Source of the DNA: Caulobacter sp. BK020
Lineage (GTDB): Bacteria > Pseudomonadota > Alphaproteobacteria > Caulobacterales > Caulobacteraceae
Direction: 5' to 3'
Assembly (NCBI RefSeq): GCF_004342605.1
Contig: NZ_SLZL01000004.1
Coordinates: 248,001-312,000 of the forward strand
Length of the DNA: 64,000 nucleotides
The notes under the pieces are model-generated. The model did no database searches. It saw nothing but the letters and a program-made list of their open reading frames with translations, and was not told the origin of the DNA. The first letter of the stretch is position 1; every line of letters begins with the position of its first letter. Shown here piece after piece: positions 11,766 to 19,764 of the stretch. The position numbers and the translations under genes are program-made.

Positions 11766-12214
11766 CAAGTTTCCAAAAGTTCGCGAGCGCGGAGGCTTAG
11801 TCCGCCGTCGGGGGCGAAAGGATTGACGACTTCGATAGCGCCGAACTTGAAGCCGTCCTGCATGTCCTCCGAGAGCATGACCTTAACGCCGAACGCCCTC
11901 GCCGAAGTCAGCAGCAGGGCGTCCCAATAGCCCAACCTCCCGCTCGCCATCAGACTTAGCGCCTCCTCGACGGCGGTTTCGCCAGGCGGAAAGGTGTCAA
12001 AGGCATGCAGGACATTACGGGCGTGCTGAGCTGCGGCCCAAGGCGGATGACGAAGTTTTCGGGAGAGCACATTCGCCAACTCACCGATCACCTGGAGGCC
12101 CAATGGTTGCCGACGCGCGCCGAGGATCGTAAGCAACTCGCTGGCGACGGCCTGCTTGGCCGGCTCGTCATCGTCCGAGACGTAGACCAACACATTGGTG
12201 TCCAAGCTGATCAT
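11765..12214 (-). CDS. PIN domain protein, VapC-like putative toxin
   Basis: A 149-residue PIN-domain protein, the fold of VapC toxin RNases. The acidic residues expected at the metal site are visible: D5 in LDTNVLV, E45 in VIGELANVL, D98 in GYWDALLL, and E116/D117 in LSEDMQDG. The length is typical for VapC. The gene immediately upstream overlaps its start by ATGA and may be the antitoxin. The downstream Ddl-like gene is likewise coupled, so the pair lies inside a metabolic operon rather than standing alone. Toxicity is inferred from the fold and the pairing only. Confidence 0.85.
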   Translation of the reverse strand: MISLDTNVLVYVSDDDEPAKQAVASELLTILGARRQPLGLQVIGELANVLSRKLRHPPWAAAQHARNVLHAFDTFPPGETAVEEALSLMASGRLGYWDALLLTSARAFGVKVMLSEDMQDGFKFGAIEVVNPFAPDGGLSLRARELLET

Positions 12215-12663
12215 CGCGCGTGCATCTCGTCGCGCGTCATGGTTCGCCCTTCCGACTTCCAGCCCTGCCCAGCCAAGGCCAAAAAGGCGTCCAGTGCGGC
12301 CTGCCGGCTTTCGTCGGTGCGCACAAGACGCCGAGAGGCCTCAACCGCGCGCGTTTCAAAGGCCGCTCCCTGCTCTTCGACGCCGGGCTGCGTGGCCCAA
12401 TGGACCTCCAGGCTGACCACGTCGCCGCGACGGGTCCTGTAGAGCTCGCGCCAAAACTCCTGAGCGCGCCCAAGCGGACGGACTCCGGGCGTGGGGCGTC
12501 CATCCTTGCCGTCGTCCATCTTACGCCAAGGCCCTTCGACGCCATCGATCGTCAGACTCAGAATCTCGCCCGCGCCCAGCCCGGCTACGCGGGCCGCCAA
12601 CGCGTCGTCGCCATGGATGTGTTTTGCCCAAATCACGAAGTCAGAAACTGTGATGGTAGCCAT
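12211..12663 (-). CDS. Putative antitoxin partner of the PIN protein
   Basis: A 150-residue protein of no family I recognise. It begins MATITVSDFVIWAKHIHGDD, is mixed alpha/beta, has a Trp-containing central part (GPWRKMDDGKDGRP), and ends in an alpha-helical region (SRQAALDAFLALAGQGWKSEGRTMTRDEMHAR). It is not an obvious AbrB, RHH or Phd antitoxin. It is called an antitoxin by position only: it precedes the PIN gene with a 4-nt ATGA overlap and is itself preceded by a repeat array resembling an operator. The ATG at 12663 was chosen over an upstream in-frame GTG. Confidence 0.6.
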   Translation of the reverse strand: MATITVSDFVIWAKHIHGDDALAARVAGLGAGEILSLTIDGVEGPWRKMDDGKDGRPTPGVRPLGRAQEFWRELYRTRRGDVVSLEVHWATQPGVEEQGAAFETRAVEASRRLVRTDESRQAALDAFLALAGQGWKSEGRTMTRDEMHAR

Positions 12664-12699
12664 TTGACCGCCTCGGTGTGGAAGTCGATAACCCCACAC

Positions 12700-12750
12700 T
12701 ACCCCCGCTGGATGGAATGTAAATACCCCTATATACCCCCATATACCCTC
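12700..12750 (-). promoter_or_regulatory. 10-bp iteron array upstream of the PIN gene pair
   Basis: Three perfectly phased 10-bp units occupy 12721-12750 (read on the minus strand: GAGGGTATAT, GGGGGTATAT, AGGGGTATTT). A further G-rich GGGGGTA motif lies near 12700-12706. They sit between the metH part-1 stop and the start of the putative antitoxin. The one-turn spacing and TATA-like content suggest an operator overlapping a promoter. This is inference. Confidence 0.5.
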
Positions 12751-12765
12751 GAAGGAGGTGTAGGA

Positions 12766-13842
12766 TTACGCCAGTTCGAACGGTTCCAGGCCCGCCAGCC
12801 GCATGGCCTTTGGGCGCTCGGGGATGGCGCGCGGGGTCAGGCCGCGCACCTCGTCGGCGACATGCCGGATGTGGTCGGGCGTGGTGCCGCAGCAGCCGCC
12901 CAGGATGTTGACGATGCCGTCCTTGGCCCATTCGTGCAGCTGATGGCCGGTCTGGTGCGGCTCCTCGTCATACTCGCCCATGGCGTTGGGCAGGCCGGCG
13001 TTCGGATAGGCCGCCACCAGGGTGTCTGCGATGCGGGCCATCTCGGCGATATGCGGGCGCATCAGGTCCGCGCCCAGGGCGCAGTTGAAGCCGACAGCGA
13101 ACGGCTTGCAGTGCTTGATGCTGTTCCAAAACGCCTCGGCCGTCTGGCCCGACAGGGTGCGGCCCGAGCGGTCGGTGATGGTGCCGCTGATCCAGATCGG
13201 CAGCTCCTCGTGGCCCTCGTCGCGCAGGTCCAGGATCGCCTTGATCGCGGCCTTGCAGTTCAGGGTGTCGGTGATGGTCTCGATCAGGAAGAGATCGACG
13301 CCCCCCTCGTAGAGCGCCGCCACCTGCTCGCGATAGGCCTGGTAGACCTGGTCGAAGGTCACCTTGCGGGCGCCTGGATCGTTCACGTCCGACGACATCG
13401 ACAGCATGACGTTCAGCGGCCCGATCGAGCCGGCGATGAACTTGGGGCTTGCGGGGTTTTCCGTGTTCCAGCGGTCGGCCACCGAACGGCCGATCCGCGC
13501 GCCCTCGAAATTGATGTCGCGCACCGTGGCCGCGTCCAGCCCGTAGTCGGCCTGGGCGATGGTGGTGCCGGAGAAGGTGTTGGTCTCGGAGATGTCGGCG
13601 CCGGCGGCGAAATAGGCGTCGTGCAGTTCGGCCACCAGGTCGGGCCGGGTCAGGCACAGGATGTCGTTGTTGCCCTTCATCTGGCCGTCGTAGTCGGCGA
13701 AGCGCTGGGCGCGGTAGTCGGCCTCGGACAGCTTCTTCTTCTGGAACATCACGCCCCACGAGCCGTCGAGGATCAGGATGCGGTCCTTGGCGGCGGCCTT
13801 CAGGGCCGCGATGCGGCCGGTTCGGGTGGTGAGATCGGTCAT
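12766..13842 (-). CDS. metH: Methionine synthase, homocysteine-binding (zinc) part
   Basis: A 358-residue homocysteine S-methyltransferase module equal to the N-terminal domain of MetH. The three zinc cysteines are C254 ([11 protein letters not shown]) and C317/C318 ([14 protein letters not shown]). It opens with the TIM-barrel motif [13 protein letters not shown]. The remaining MetH modules are in the separate gene at 7691-10360, so the enzyme is split in two polypeptides that must associate. A 102-bp gap with iterons separates it from the PIN pair downstream, and 86 bp separate it from the beta-lactamase gene upstream. Confidence 0.95.
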   Translation of the reverse strand: MTDLTTRTGRIAALKAAAKDRILILDGSWGVMFQKKKLSEADYRAQRFADYDGQMKGNNDILCLTRPDLVAELHDAYFAAGADISETNTFSGTTIAQADYGLDAATVRDINFEGARIGRSVADRWNTENPASPKFIAGSIGPLNVMLSMSSDVNDPGARKVTFDQVYQAYREQVAALYEGGVDLFLIETITDTLNCKAAIKAILDLRDEGHEELPIWISGTITDRSGRTLSGQTAEAFWNSIKHCKPFAVGFNCALGADLMRPHIAEMARIADTLVAAYPNAGLPNAMGEYDEEPHQTGHQLHEWAKDGIVNILGGCCGTTPDHIRHVADEVRGLTPRAIPERPKAMRLAGLEPFELA

Positions 13843-13928
13843 GGTCGGCTCCTGCCCGAGGACTCGCCTCCGGCCGTTCGGGTCTTTCTAGCGCTTCGCG
13901 AGGAAGCGGGACTCAATTCTGCTCGCCG

Positions 13929-14795
13929 CTACGGTTTGCGAGCGCTTTGCTGGCGGGCCAGTTCCTTGTCGAACGCCTCTTCGGAGGTCGTTGCGTAGCG
14001 GGCGAGCTCACCGGGATCGACGAAGGCGTTGACGTCGCCGGCCAGCATCTTCCTGCGCTTGTCCAGCAGATGGCCCTGCTCCTCATGGGCGGGCAACATC
14101 ACGTCGGTGGGCAGCGCTTTCAGCGCCGCGAACGTGGCGCGGTAGTCGGCGACGATGTTCCTGTAGGTCTTGTTGCCGACCAGCACGTTGCCGGCCACCG
14201 AGGCCGAACAGGGGAAGGTGACGTTCAGCGCCCGGTCGCGGTCGACCACCTGGGTGGTCCAGGTGGTGCAGCCGATCGTGTGGCCCGGCGTCAGGTGGGC
14301 GACCAGGGTCGTCTCGCCCAGCTTCAGCTTCTGGCCGTCGCCAAACGTCTTGTCGACCTTGACCGGGGCGAACGGCGTCAACCCATTGTCGTTGTCGCCG
14401 AAGTGCTGGCCCTTCTTCAGGGCCGGCTCGTCCGGCCGCGAGGCCCAGACCTTGGCCCCGGTGTCGGCCTTCAGCTGGGCCAACCCGCCGGCATGGTCGA
14501 AGTGGGCGTGGGTGTTGATCAGGACCTTCACGTCCGAGAGCTTGAAGCCCAGGGCCTGGATATTGGCCTCGATCAGCTTGGCGCCCGCTGGCGACGGGCC
14601 GCTGTCGAGCAGCACATGGCCTTCCGACGACGAGATCAGCCAGGCCGACAGGCCTTCGGAGCCGACATAGTAGATGTTGCCGACCACTCGGTAGGGCCGG
14701 ATCGGCTTGGACCAGTTGGCCGGATCGGCGGCGTCCGCCGCGCTGGCCAGGACCAGACCCAGGACCGCCAGAAAGATCGGCGCCGCCCGTTTCAC
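13929..14795 (-). CDS. blaA: Subclass B3 metallo-beta-lactamase (CAU-1/BlaA-like)
   Basis: A 288-residue secreted zinc hydrolase. The signal peptide is residues 1-22 (VKRAAPIFLAVLGLVLASAADA). The B3 metal ligands are visible: H96 and H98 (NTHAHFDH), D100 and H101, H172 (TPGHTIGCTTW) and H237 (LPAHEEQGH). The length and motifs match the Caulobacter crescentus enzyme known as CAU-1/Mbl1B/BlaA, the main beta-lactamase of that species. The start is a GTG overlapping the metF stop (GTGA), so translation is coupled to metF; an upstream start would add a leader without signal character. Activity on carbapenems and penicillins is expected from the family, not shown here. Confidence 0.9.
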   Translation of the reverse strand: MKRAAPIFLAVLGLVLASAADAADPANWSKPIRPYRVVGNIYYVGSEGLSAWLISSSEGHVLLDSGPSPAGAKLIEANIQALGFKLSDVKVLINTHAHFDHAGGLAQLKADTGAKVWASRPDEPALKKGQHFGDNDNGLTPFAPVKVDKTFGDGQKLKLGETTLVAHLTPGHTIGCTTWTTQVVDRDRALNVTFPCSASVAGNVLVGNKTYRNIVADYRATFAALKALPTDVMLPAHEEQGHLLDKRRKMLAGDVNAFVDPGELARYATTSEEAFDKELARQQSARKP

Positions 14796-15736
14796 GCCGC
14801 GGCCTCCGAAGCGGTCGGCGCATTCTCGCGCACGCCCAGCACGCGACAGATCGCGTAGACCAGGTCGGCCCGGTTCAGGGTGTAGAAGTGAAAGTCGGAG
14901 AAGCCCTGCTCCTGCAGCTTGGCGCACATCTCCGAGGCGACCGAGCAGGCGATCAGGCGGCGGGTGTCGGCGTCCTCGTCCAGGCCGTCGAACAGGTTCG
15001 CCAGCCAGCCCGGCACCGCCGTCTGGCAGGCCGCCGACATCTTCACCAGGCCCTTGAAATTGGTCACCGGCATGATGCCCGGCACGATCGGGATGGTGAT
15101 CCCGGCCGCCCGCACCTTGTCGACGAACCGCAGGAAGGCGTCGGTGTCGAAGAAGAACTGGCTGATGGCCAGGGTGGCCCCGGCATCGACCTTGGCCTTC
15201 AGCACGTCGATGTCATGCTCGATCGAGGGGCTCTCGGGGTGCTTCTCCGGATAGACCCCGACCAGCACGTTGAACGGCGCGATCGCCCTCAAGGCCGAGG
15301 TCAGCTCGGTGGCGTTCCTGTAGCCGTCCTCACGCGGCACATAGACGCCGCCGATGCCGCCTTCGCCGGGCGGCGGGTCGCCGCGCAGAGACACCACGTG
15401 GCGCACGCCGGTTTCCCAGTATTCGCGGATCACCTCGTCCACCTCGGCCCGGCTGGCGCCGACGCAGGTCAGGTGGGCGGCGGGCTTGAGGCTGGTCTCG
15501 TCCAGGATGCGCTTGACCGTGCGGTGGGTGCGCTCGCGCGTCGAGCCGCCGGCCCCATAGGTCACCGAAACGAAGGCCGGGTCCAGCGGGGCCAGGCGCT
15601 TGATGGCCGCCCACAGGTTCTCTTCCATCTGCTCGGTCTTGGGCGGGAAGAACTCGAACGAGACGCGCGGACGGTCGGTGCGCTCGCCGGCGCGGGCGAC
15701 CGGACCCAGGACGCGGCGAAGGGGAGGAACGGTCAT
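14792..15736 (-). CDS. metF: Methylenetetrahydrofolate reductase
   Basis: A 314-residue MetF: FAD-dependent reduction of 5,10-methylene-THF to 5-methyl-THF, the methyl donor for MetH. Family features include RPRVSFEFFPPKTEQMEENLW near the N-terminus (with the catalytic Glu of FEFFPP), VSVTYGAGGSTRERT, HLTCVGASRAEVDE and the C-terminal PGIMPVTNFKGL. The ATG at 15736 overlaps the stop of the upstream regulator (ATGA), which settles the start. It sits in the same minus-strand cluster as both halves of metH. Confidence 0.96.
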   Translation of the reverse strand: MTVPPLRRVLGPVARAGERTDRPRVSFEFFPPKTEQMEENLWAAIKRLAPLDPAFVSVTYGAGGSTRERTHRTVKRILDETSLKPAAHLTCVGASRAEVDEVIREYWETGVRHVVSLRGDPPPGEGGIGGVYVPREDGYRNATELTSALRAIAPFNVLVGVYPEKHPESPSIEHDIDVLKAKVDAGATLAISQFFFDTDAFLRFVDKVRAAGITIPIVPGIMPVTNFKGLVKMSAACQTAVPGWLANLFDGLDEDADTRRLIACSVASEMCAKLQEQGFSDFHFYTLNRADLVYAICRVLGVRENAPTASEAAA

Positions 15737-16734
15737 GCGGCGCTTCTTTCGGCAGTCTTGGCGGCGTTTTGAACGGCGGCGGGCTCGGGAGGGCGACGCG
15801 CGGTCCAGATCTTGACGGTCAGCCCCTCGGCGGAGGCCGGCGGCAGGGCGATATTGACGTCCAGGACCAGGCCGGCCGCCTCGATCCAGGCGACGATCTC
15901 GGCGTCGGCGAATCCCAGGCGGCGGTGCTGGTGGTTCTCCCGCAGGAACTCGTGGTCGTGGGGCGCGAAGTCGGCGATCAGCAGCAAGCCGCCCCCGGCC
16001 ACCAGACGTGCGGCCTCGGCCACGGCGGCGGCGGGATCGCCCAGATAGTGCAGCACCTGGTGCACGGTCACCAGATCGGCGCAGCCGCCCGGCAAGCCGG
16101 TGGCGAAGATGTCGCCGTGGCGCAGCTCGCACTGGACCAGCCCCGCCTTGGCCACCTCGTCGCGGGCGATGTTGAGCATCTGCTGCGACAGATCCAGCCC
16201 CAGCGCGGCGCCCGCGCGGCGGCCGAACAAGGTCAGCATGCGGCCGGCGCCGGCGCCCAGATCGACCATCTCGTCGAAAGGCCCCTCGCCCGCCGCCTGC
16301 AGGATGGCGGCCTCGACCTCGGCCTCGTCGACATAGAGCGAGCGGATCTCGTTCCAGCGCGCGGCGTTACGGGCGAAATAGGCCTGGGCGCCGGCCGTGC
16401 GCTCGGCGCGCACCAAAGCCAGCCGCTCGGCGTCGCTTCGGCCGATGGGATCCTCTGGATCGATCAGCTCCAGGGCCCGTTCGATCACGGTTCGGCCTGG
16501 CGACTTCAGCGCGAGGCGGTAGAACACCCAGGCGCCGTCCGGAAACCGCTCGACCAGGCCAGCCTCGGCCAGCAGCTTCAGATGCCGCGAGACCCGGGGC
16601 TGGCTCTGGTCCAGGATCCGGCAAAGCTCCAGCACCGAAAGCTCTTCGGCCGCCAGCAAGGCCAGCACCCGCAGGCGGGTCGACTCGCCCGCCGCGCGCA
16701 GCAGATCCACCACCTGTTCCGACGACACTTTCAT
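15733..16734 (-). CDS. ArsR-type HTH regulator fused to a SAM-dependent methyltransferase domain (SahR-like)
   Basis: A 333-residue two-domain protein. Residues about 5-90 form an ArsR winged HTH (STRLRVLALLAAEELSVLELCRILDQSQPRVSRHLKLLAEAGLV). Residues about 140-300 form a class I methyltransferase fold with motif I VDLGAGAGRMLTLFG. Proteins of this architecture regulate the methionine cycle in proteobacteria (the SahR type, responding to S-adenosylhomocysteine). The gene heads a cluster with metF and metH, and a perfect palindrome lies directly before its start codon, which fits autorepression. Its first gene position and ATGA overlap with metF make it the likely cluster regulator. Whether the methyltransferase domain is catalytic or a SAM/SAH sensor is not decided by the sequence. 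Confidence 0.9.
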   Translation of the reverse strand: MKVSSEQVVDLLRAAGESTRLRVLALLAAEELSVLELCRILDQSQPRVSRHLKLLAEAGLVERFPDGAWVFYRLALKSPGRTVIERALELIDPEDPIGRSDAERLALVRAERTAGAQAYFARNAARWNEIRSLYVDEAEVEAAILQAAGEGPFDEMVDLGAGAGRMLTLFGRRAGAALGLDLSQQMLNIARDEVAKAGLVQCELRHGDIFATGLPGGCADLVTVHQVLHYLGDPAAAVAEAARLVAGGGLLLIADFAPHDHEFLRENHQHRRLGFADAEIVAWIEAAGLVLDVNIALPPASAEGLTVKIWTARRPPEPAAVQNAAKTAERSAA

Positions 16735-16736
16735 AG

Positions 16737-16760
16737 GGACATAAAGATATCTTTATGTCC
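16737..16760. promoter_or_regulatory. Perfect 24-bp palindromic operator at the start of the met cluster
   Basis: The half-site GGACATAAAGAT is followed without gap by its exact reverse complement. It lies 2 nt before the ATG of the ArsR-methyltransferase gene, so a bound dimer would block transcription or initiation. No second copy is seen before metH or elsewhere in the window. Confidence 0.75.
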
Positions 16761-16831
16761 GTTTTGGCAAGCTAAATCCGTCTCGGCCCATCATCAAAGA
16801 GGCGAATCTTCAGGCCGGCCCGCGCGGTAAA

Positions 16832-17206
16832 CTATGCCTCGGCGGACGGCTTTGACGGCTGCCAGAGCTCGATTTTCACCCCGGCCGGGTCGATCAGCCA
16901 GGCGAACTTCCCCATGCCCTCGTCATCCTGTCGTCCCGTCGGCTCCACGCCCTCACCCGCCGCGCGGACCAGCACGCCGTCCAGGTCGTCGACGATGAAG
17001 TTGATCATGAACGGGGACTGGGACGGTTCGAAATAGCGTGTCTCGGCGTCGAACGGCGCCCAAGTGACAGCGCCGACCTTGGGATGCTGGAACATCGCGC
17101 CCCAGTCAGACACCTTCAGCCCCAGCACCCGGGCGTACCAATCCCGCAGCGCGGCCGGATCCTCGGCCTTGAAGAACACACCGCCCAAGCCCAGGACCTT
17201 CGCCAT
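16832..17206 (-). CDS. VOC family (glyoxalase/bleomycin resistance) protein
   Basis: A 124-residue vicinal-oxygen-chelate protein: FFKAEDPAALRDWYARVLGL at the N-terminus and FAWLIDPAGVKIELWQP at the C-terminus are the usual betaalphabetabetabeta module ends, with a Glu metal ligand in KIELWQP. The ATG at 17206 is preferred because it precedes the first module. Substrate is unknown. It is a single gene, downstream of the 17314-18932 pair on the same strand. Confidence 0.88.
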   Translation of the reverse strand: MAKVLGLGGVFFKAEDPAALRDWYARVLGLKVSDWGAMFQHPKVGAVTWAPFDAETRYFEPSQSPFMINFIVDDLDGVLVRAAGEGVEPTGRQDDEGMGKFAWLIDPAGVKIELWQPSKPSAEA

Positions 17207-17313
17207 CGCTAGCGCTCCTTTCTCCGTCGCCCCACGCCGCCCCGGCGACGCCTTCGCGTCCAGCACGATATCAGGGCCGAGCGGTTGCGCCAGACGGACG
17301 CGCGCCCCTCCTC

Positions 17314-17967
17314 CTAGCCGCAGCGATCGGCCACCTTGGTCCAGGTCTCGCGCACTGACACGCTCGGACCGTTCGAAGCTCCACCGCCCAGACTGGCCTT
17401 CAACGCCGCCAGTTGCTGCCTGGCGGCCTCGGCCTCTTCTGGCGGCCCCGAGCGAATGGTCGCCTCGATCTGGGCGATGACCGGCGCCATGGCGGCGGTC
17501 GTGCGCGGGTCCATCCCGGCCGCCGGCGCGGTGACGAGCTGGGTCTCGAATCTGTGCTCCCAGCGTCCGTCCGCCAATCGCCGCCAATCGGACGTCAAGG
17601 TCTGGCCGCCAGCGCAGACCGCCTCCTGGGTCGAGCCGCCATCCGGCAGGGCCCCGTAAATGCGATTGACGCAGGCCACCGCGCCGGGCGGAGGCGGTCG
17701 GGAGTCGGCGCAGAACCGATTGGGACCCCGCCCCGGATAGGTCTGTCGCGTCGTCGTCCCGTCGCCGTTCGACTGCTCGACGGTGATGGTCCCCGTCGCA
17801 CCATCGACCCGCTGGACCGACCGCAGGACCATGGGCCCGGCGCGCGAGATCGTGGTCGTCTCCGAATCGATCCGGTACTCGCCGGGCGACGGGTGAGTCG
17901 TGTCGGCCGCCAGCACGGCGGCAGCCGACACGAGGGCGATCGCGCCGCCCAGGCCCAGGGTGTTCAT
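17314..17967 (-). CDS. Secreted hypothetical protein
   Basis: A 217-residue protein with a signal peptide (MNTLGLGGAIALVSAAAVLAADTT). The mature part has four cysteines (CADSR, ACVNR, CAGGQ, DRCG) that could form disulfides in the periplasm, and conserved-looking C-terminal residues ETWTKVADRCG. It may belong to a DUF3617-like group, but this is a weak impression. The stop of the dehydrogenase gene lies 5 bp upstream, so the two are probably one operon. Confidence 0.75.
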   Translation of the reverse strand: MNTLGLGGAIALVSAAAVLAADTTHPSPGEYRIDSETTTISRAGPMVLRSVQRVDGATGTITVEQSNGDGTTTRQTYPGRGPNRFCADSRPPPPGAVACVNRIYGALPDGGSTQEAVCAGGQTLTSDWRRLADGRWEHRFETQLVTAPAAGMDPRTTAAMAPVIAQIEATIRSGPPEEAEAARQQLAALKASLGGGASNGPSVSVRETWTKVADRCG

Positions 17968-17972
17968 CCGGC

Positions 17973-18932
17973 CTAGCCGTCCACCGGCGAGGCCAGGGCT
18001 TCGCCCTTGAAGAACCGCCGCAGGTTTTCGACGGTCAGCCCGACCATGGCGGGGATGCTGTCCAGCGTGGCGCCGGCGGTGTGCGGGGTCAGCACCGTGT
18101 GGGGCACGCCGGCCCAGCGCGAGGCCGGGGTCGGCTCGTGGTCGAACACGTCCAGCCCGGCCATGCCCAGCCGGCCGTCCTTGAGCGCGGCGATCAGCGC
18201 GTCCTCGTCGACCAGAGAGCCGCGCGCCACATTGACCAGCAGGCCCTGCGGCCCCAGGGCCTCGATGACCGCCTGGTTGATCATGTGGCGGTTGGTGGCG
18301 TCCGGCCGGGCGCAGACCACCAGGATGTCGCTGTCGCGAGCCAGGTCCAGCAGGCCCCTGGCCCGCGGGCGCTCGGTCTCCTTCGGCCGCGGCGCCCACC
18401 ACGAGACCTTCAGCTCGAAGGCGTCCAGGCGCTGGGCCACCGCCTCGCCGATATGGCCCAGGCCGACGATACCGGCCTTGCGTCCGCGCAGGCTGTGGCG
18501 GGGGCTCATCCGCTCCATGCTGGTCCAGTGGCCGCCGCGCAGTTTCTGATCGCCTTCGACGATGCCGCGCCAGGCCGCCAGCACCAGGCCCACGGCATGG
18601 TCGGCGACATCGGCGGCGTTGAGGCCGACCGAGTGGGTCACGGCGATGCCGTGCTGCTTGCACCACGGGACATCGACGCCGTCATAGCCGACGCTGACGC
18701 AGGCGATCAGGCCCAGCCGCGGCATCTCCGACAGCAGGTCCTTGGCCAGCATCAACTCGCCGGCGTGAACAATGGCCCGCACCTGTCGCCCCGGCCCATC
18801 CAGGAACGCCAGGCGGTCGGGATAGTCCCACAGCCTGTGCACCTGGTACGCCCCCTCGAGAAGCGGCTGCAGCGGCATCAGCATTTCGTGCGAAAGGACG
18901 ATGTGGGGTTTATCGGCGGGCGTTTGGGGCAT
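17973..18932 (-). CDS. D-isomer specific 2-hydroxyacid dehydrogenase
   Basis: A 319-residue NAD(P)-dependent 2-hydroxyacid dehydrogenase (glyoxylate/hydroxypyruvate reductase-like). The dinucleotide-binding motif is GIVGLGHIGEAVAQRL. Catalytic residues are the Arg in VNVARGSLVDEDAL, the Glu in FDHEPTP and the His in TPHTAGAT. The start at 18932 is chosen because GGAG lies 6 nt upstream; ATGs at 18944 and 18965 are in frame. The substrate cannot be named from sequence. Confidence 0.9.
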   Translation of the reverse strand: MPQTPADKPHIVLSHEMLMPLQPLLEGAYQVHRLWDYPDRLAFLDGPGRQVRAIVHAGELMLAKDLLSEMPRLGLIACVSVGYDGVDVPWCKQHGIAVTHSVGLNAADVADHAVGLVLAAWRGIVEGDQKLRGGHWTSMERMSPRHSLRGRKAGIVGLGHIGEAVAQRLDAFELKVSWWAPRPKETERPRARGLLDLARDSDILVVCARPDATNRHMINQAVIEALGPQGLLVNVARGSLVDEDALIAALKDGRLGMAGLDVFDHEPTPASRWAGVPHTVLTPHTAGATLDSIPAMVGLTVENLRRFFKGEALASPVDG

Positions 18933-18954
18933 GCTGTTCTCCATCCCGGACGAC

Positions 18955-19130
18955 GCGCGGTCCATGAGGACAACGCCTCCGCGACCTGAAAGATCGGGAT
19001 CAGTTTCGCCAGATCAAGCTACTCCAGTTCCTCGCGAACACCATTGGCGGCCATGTTCGGAAGAGTAGTCGCCCGCCCACCCGCTATCAGCGAGGATTTC
19101 GTCAGGTATGCGGCCTCAACGCAGGCCGGA
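18955..19130 (-). pseudogene. Decayed STAS-domain (anti-sigma-factor antagonist-like) fragment
   Basis: On the minus strand a conceptual translation reads SSLIAGGRATTLPNMAANG, then VREELE, stop, LDLAKLIPIFQ. This matches the end of a STAS domain (the pattern ...NPxVREVLELTGLDKLFPI...), broken by a TAG at about 19020-19022. No start codon or upstream half is present, so this looks like the remains of a gene. The rest of the 18933-19263 gap shows no other gene. Confidence 0.45.
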
Positions 19131-19263
19131 ATCTGGCCTTCAGCCCGTTTGGGACCTCCTGGTTCCGACGCCATGAAAGGCCAAGCTGTGAACTGCGGCC
19201 ACGCTCAGGGGTTTTGCTGAACGACGCGATCCCGTGGACGCGCCAGTTCTGGAGAAACTCCCC

Positions 19264-19701
19264 ATGATGATCAGAACCCTCGCCGCCGGCGTCGCCCTGG
19301 CCGTGCTCGTCGTCGGCGCGGCCTCGGCCGCTCCCCAGTCCAAGAGCTCGGCCGCCGCGGCCAGCCCCAAGCAGCCGATCCCCTACAGCCAGCTCGACGC
19401 CTATCTGAAGGCTTCGCCCAAGCAGCGCGCCACCAAGGACTGGTGGAGCGGTTCGGCCTCCACCGGCACGTCGACCGACACCTCGGCGACGGCCCCGGCG
19501 ACCGACACCTCGGCCTCGACGTCGACCTCGACGACCACCGACGGCTCGGTGAACCCGCCGACTTCGACGACCATGCCGTCGGACTCCTCGACCAGCATGC
19601 CGGCCACCCCGCCGACCATGCCGGACGCTGCTACCCCGGCCCCGGGTTCGAACCTCCCCGGCTCGACCACCACGCCGGGCGCGCCGACGGAACCGAAGTA
19701 G
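19264..19701 (+). CDS. Secreted Ser/Thr-rich protein
   Basis: A 145-residue protein with a clear signal peptide (MMIRTLAAGVALAVLVVGAASA). A short conserved-looking part follows (IPYSQLDAYLKASPKQRATKDWW), then about 85 residues of low-complexity Thr/Ser/Pro. It is probably periplasmic or surface-exposed with an unstructured tail. GGAG lies about 10 nt before the ATG at 19264; the second Met is also possible. The gene ends at a strong terminator. No known family is recognised. Confidence 0.7.
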   Translation: MMIRTLAAGVALAVLVVGAASAAPQSKSSAAAASPKQPIPYSQLDAYLKASPKQRATKDWWSGSASTGTSTDTSATAPATDTSASTSTSTTTDGSVNPPTSTTMPSDSSTSMPATPPTMPDAATPAPGSNLPGSTTTPGAPTEPK

Positions 19702-19713
19702 GCTTCTCACAAG

Positions 19714-19744
19714 AAAGCCCGCCTTCGTGAGAAGGCGGGCCTTT
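19714..19744. terminator. Bidirectional terminator between convergent genes
   Basis: A 9-bp stem (GCCCGCCTT / AAGGCGGGC) with a 6-nt loop is flanked by AAA on one side and CTTT on the other. It separates the Ser/Thr-rich gene from the convergent RTX gene and could terminate both. Confidence 0.8.
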
Positions 19745-19764
19745 CCATGTCTCGGCGCGGAATC

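Noticed and set aside
13843-13928. Cobalamin or SAM riboswitch before metH
   Set aside because: No B12-box or SAM-II core could be recognised in the short gap; control is more likely through the ArsR-type protein.
19714-19744. Attachment site
   Set aside because: The inverted sequence is explained as a bidirectional terminator, and there is no integrase.
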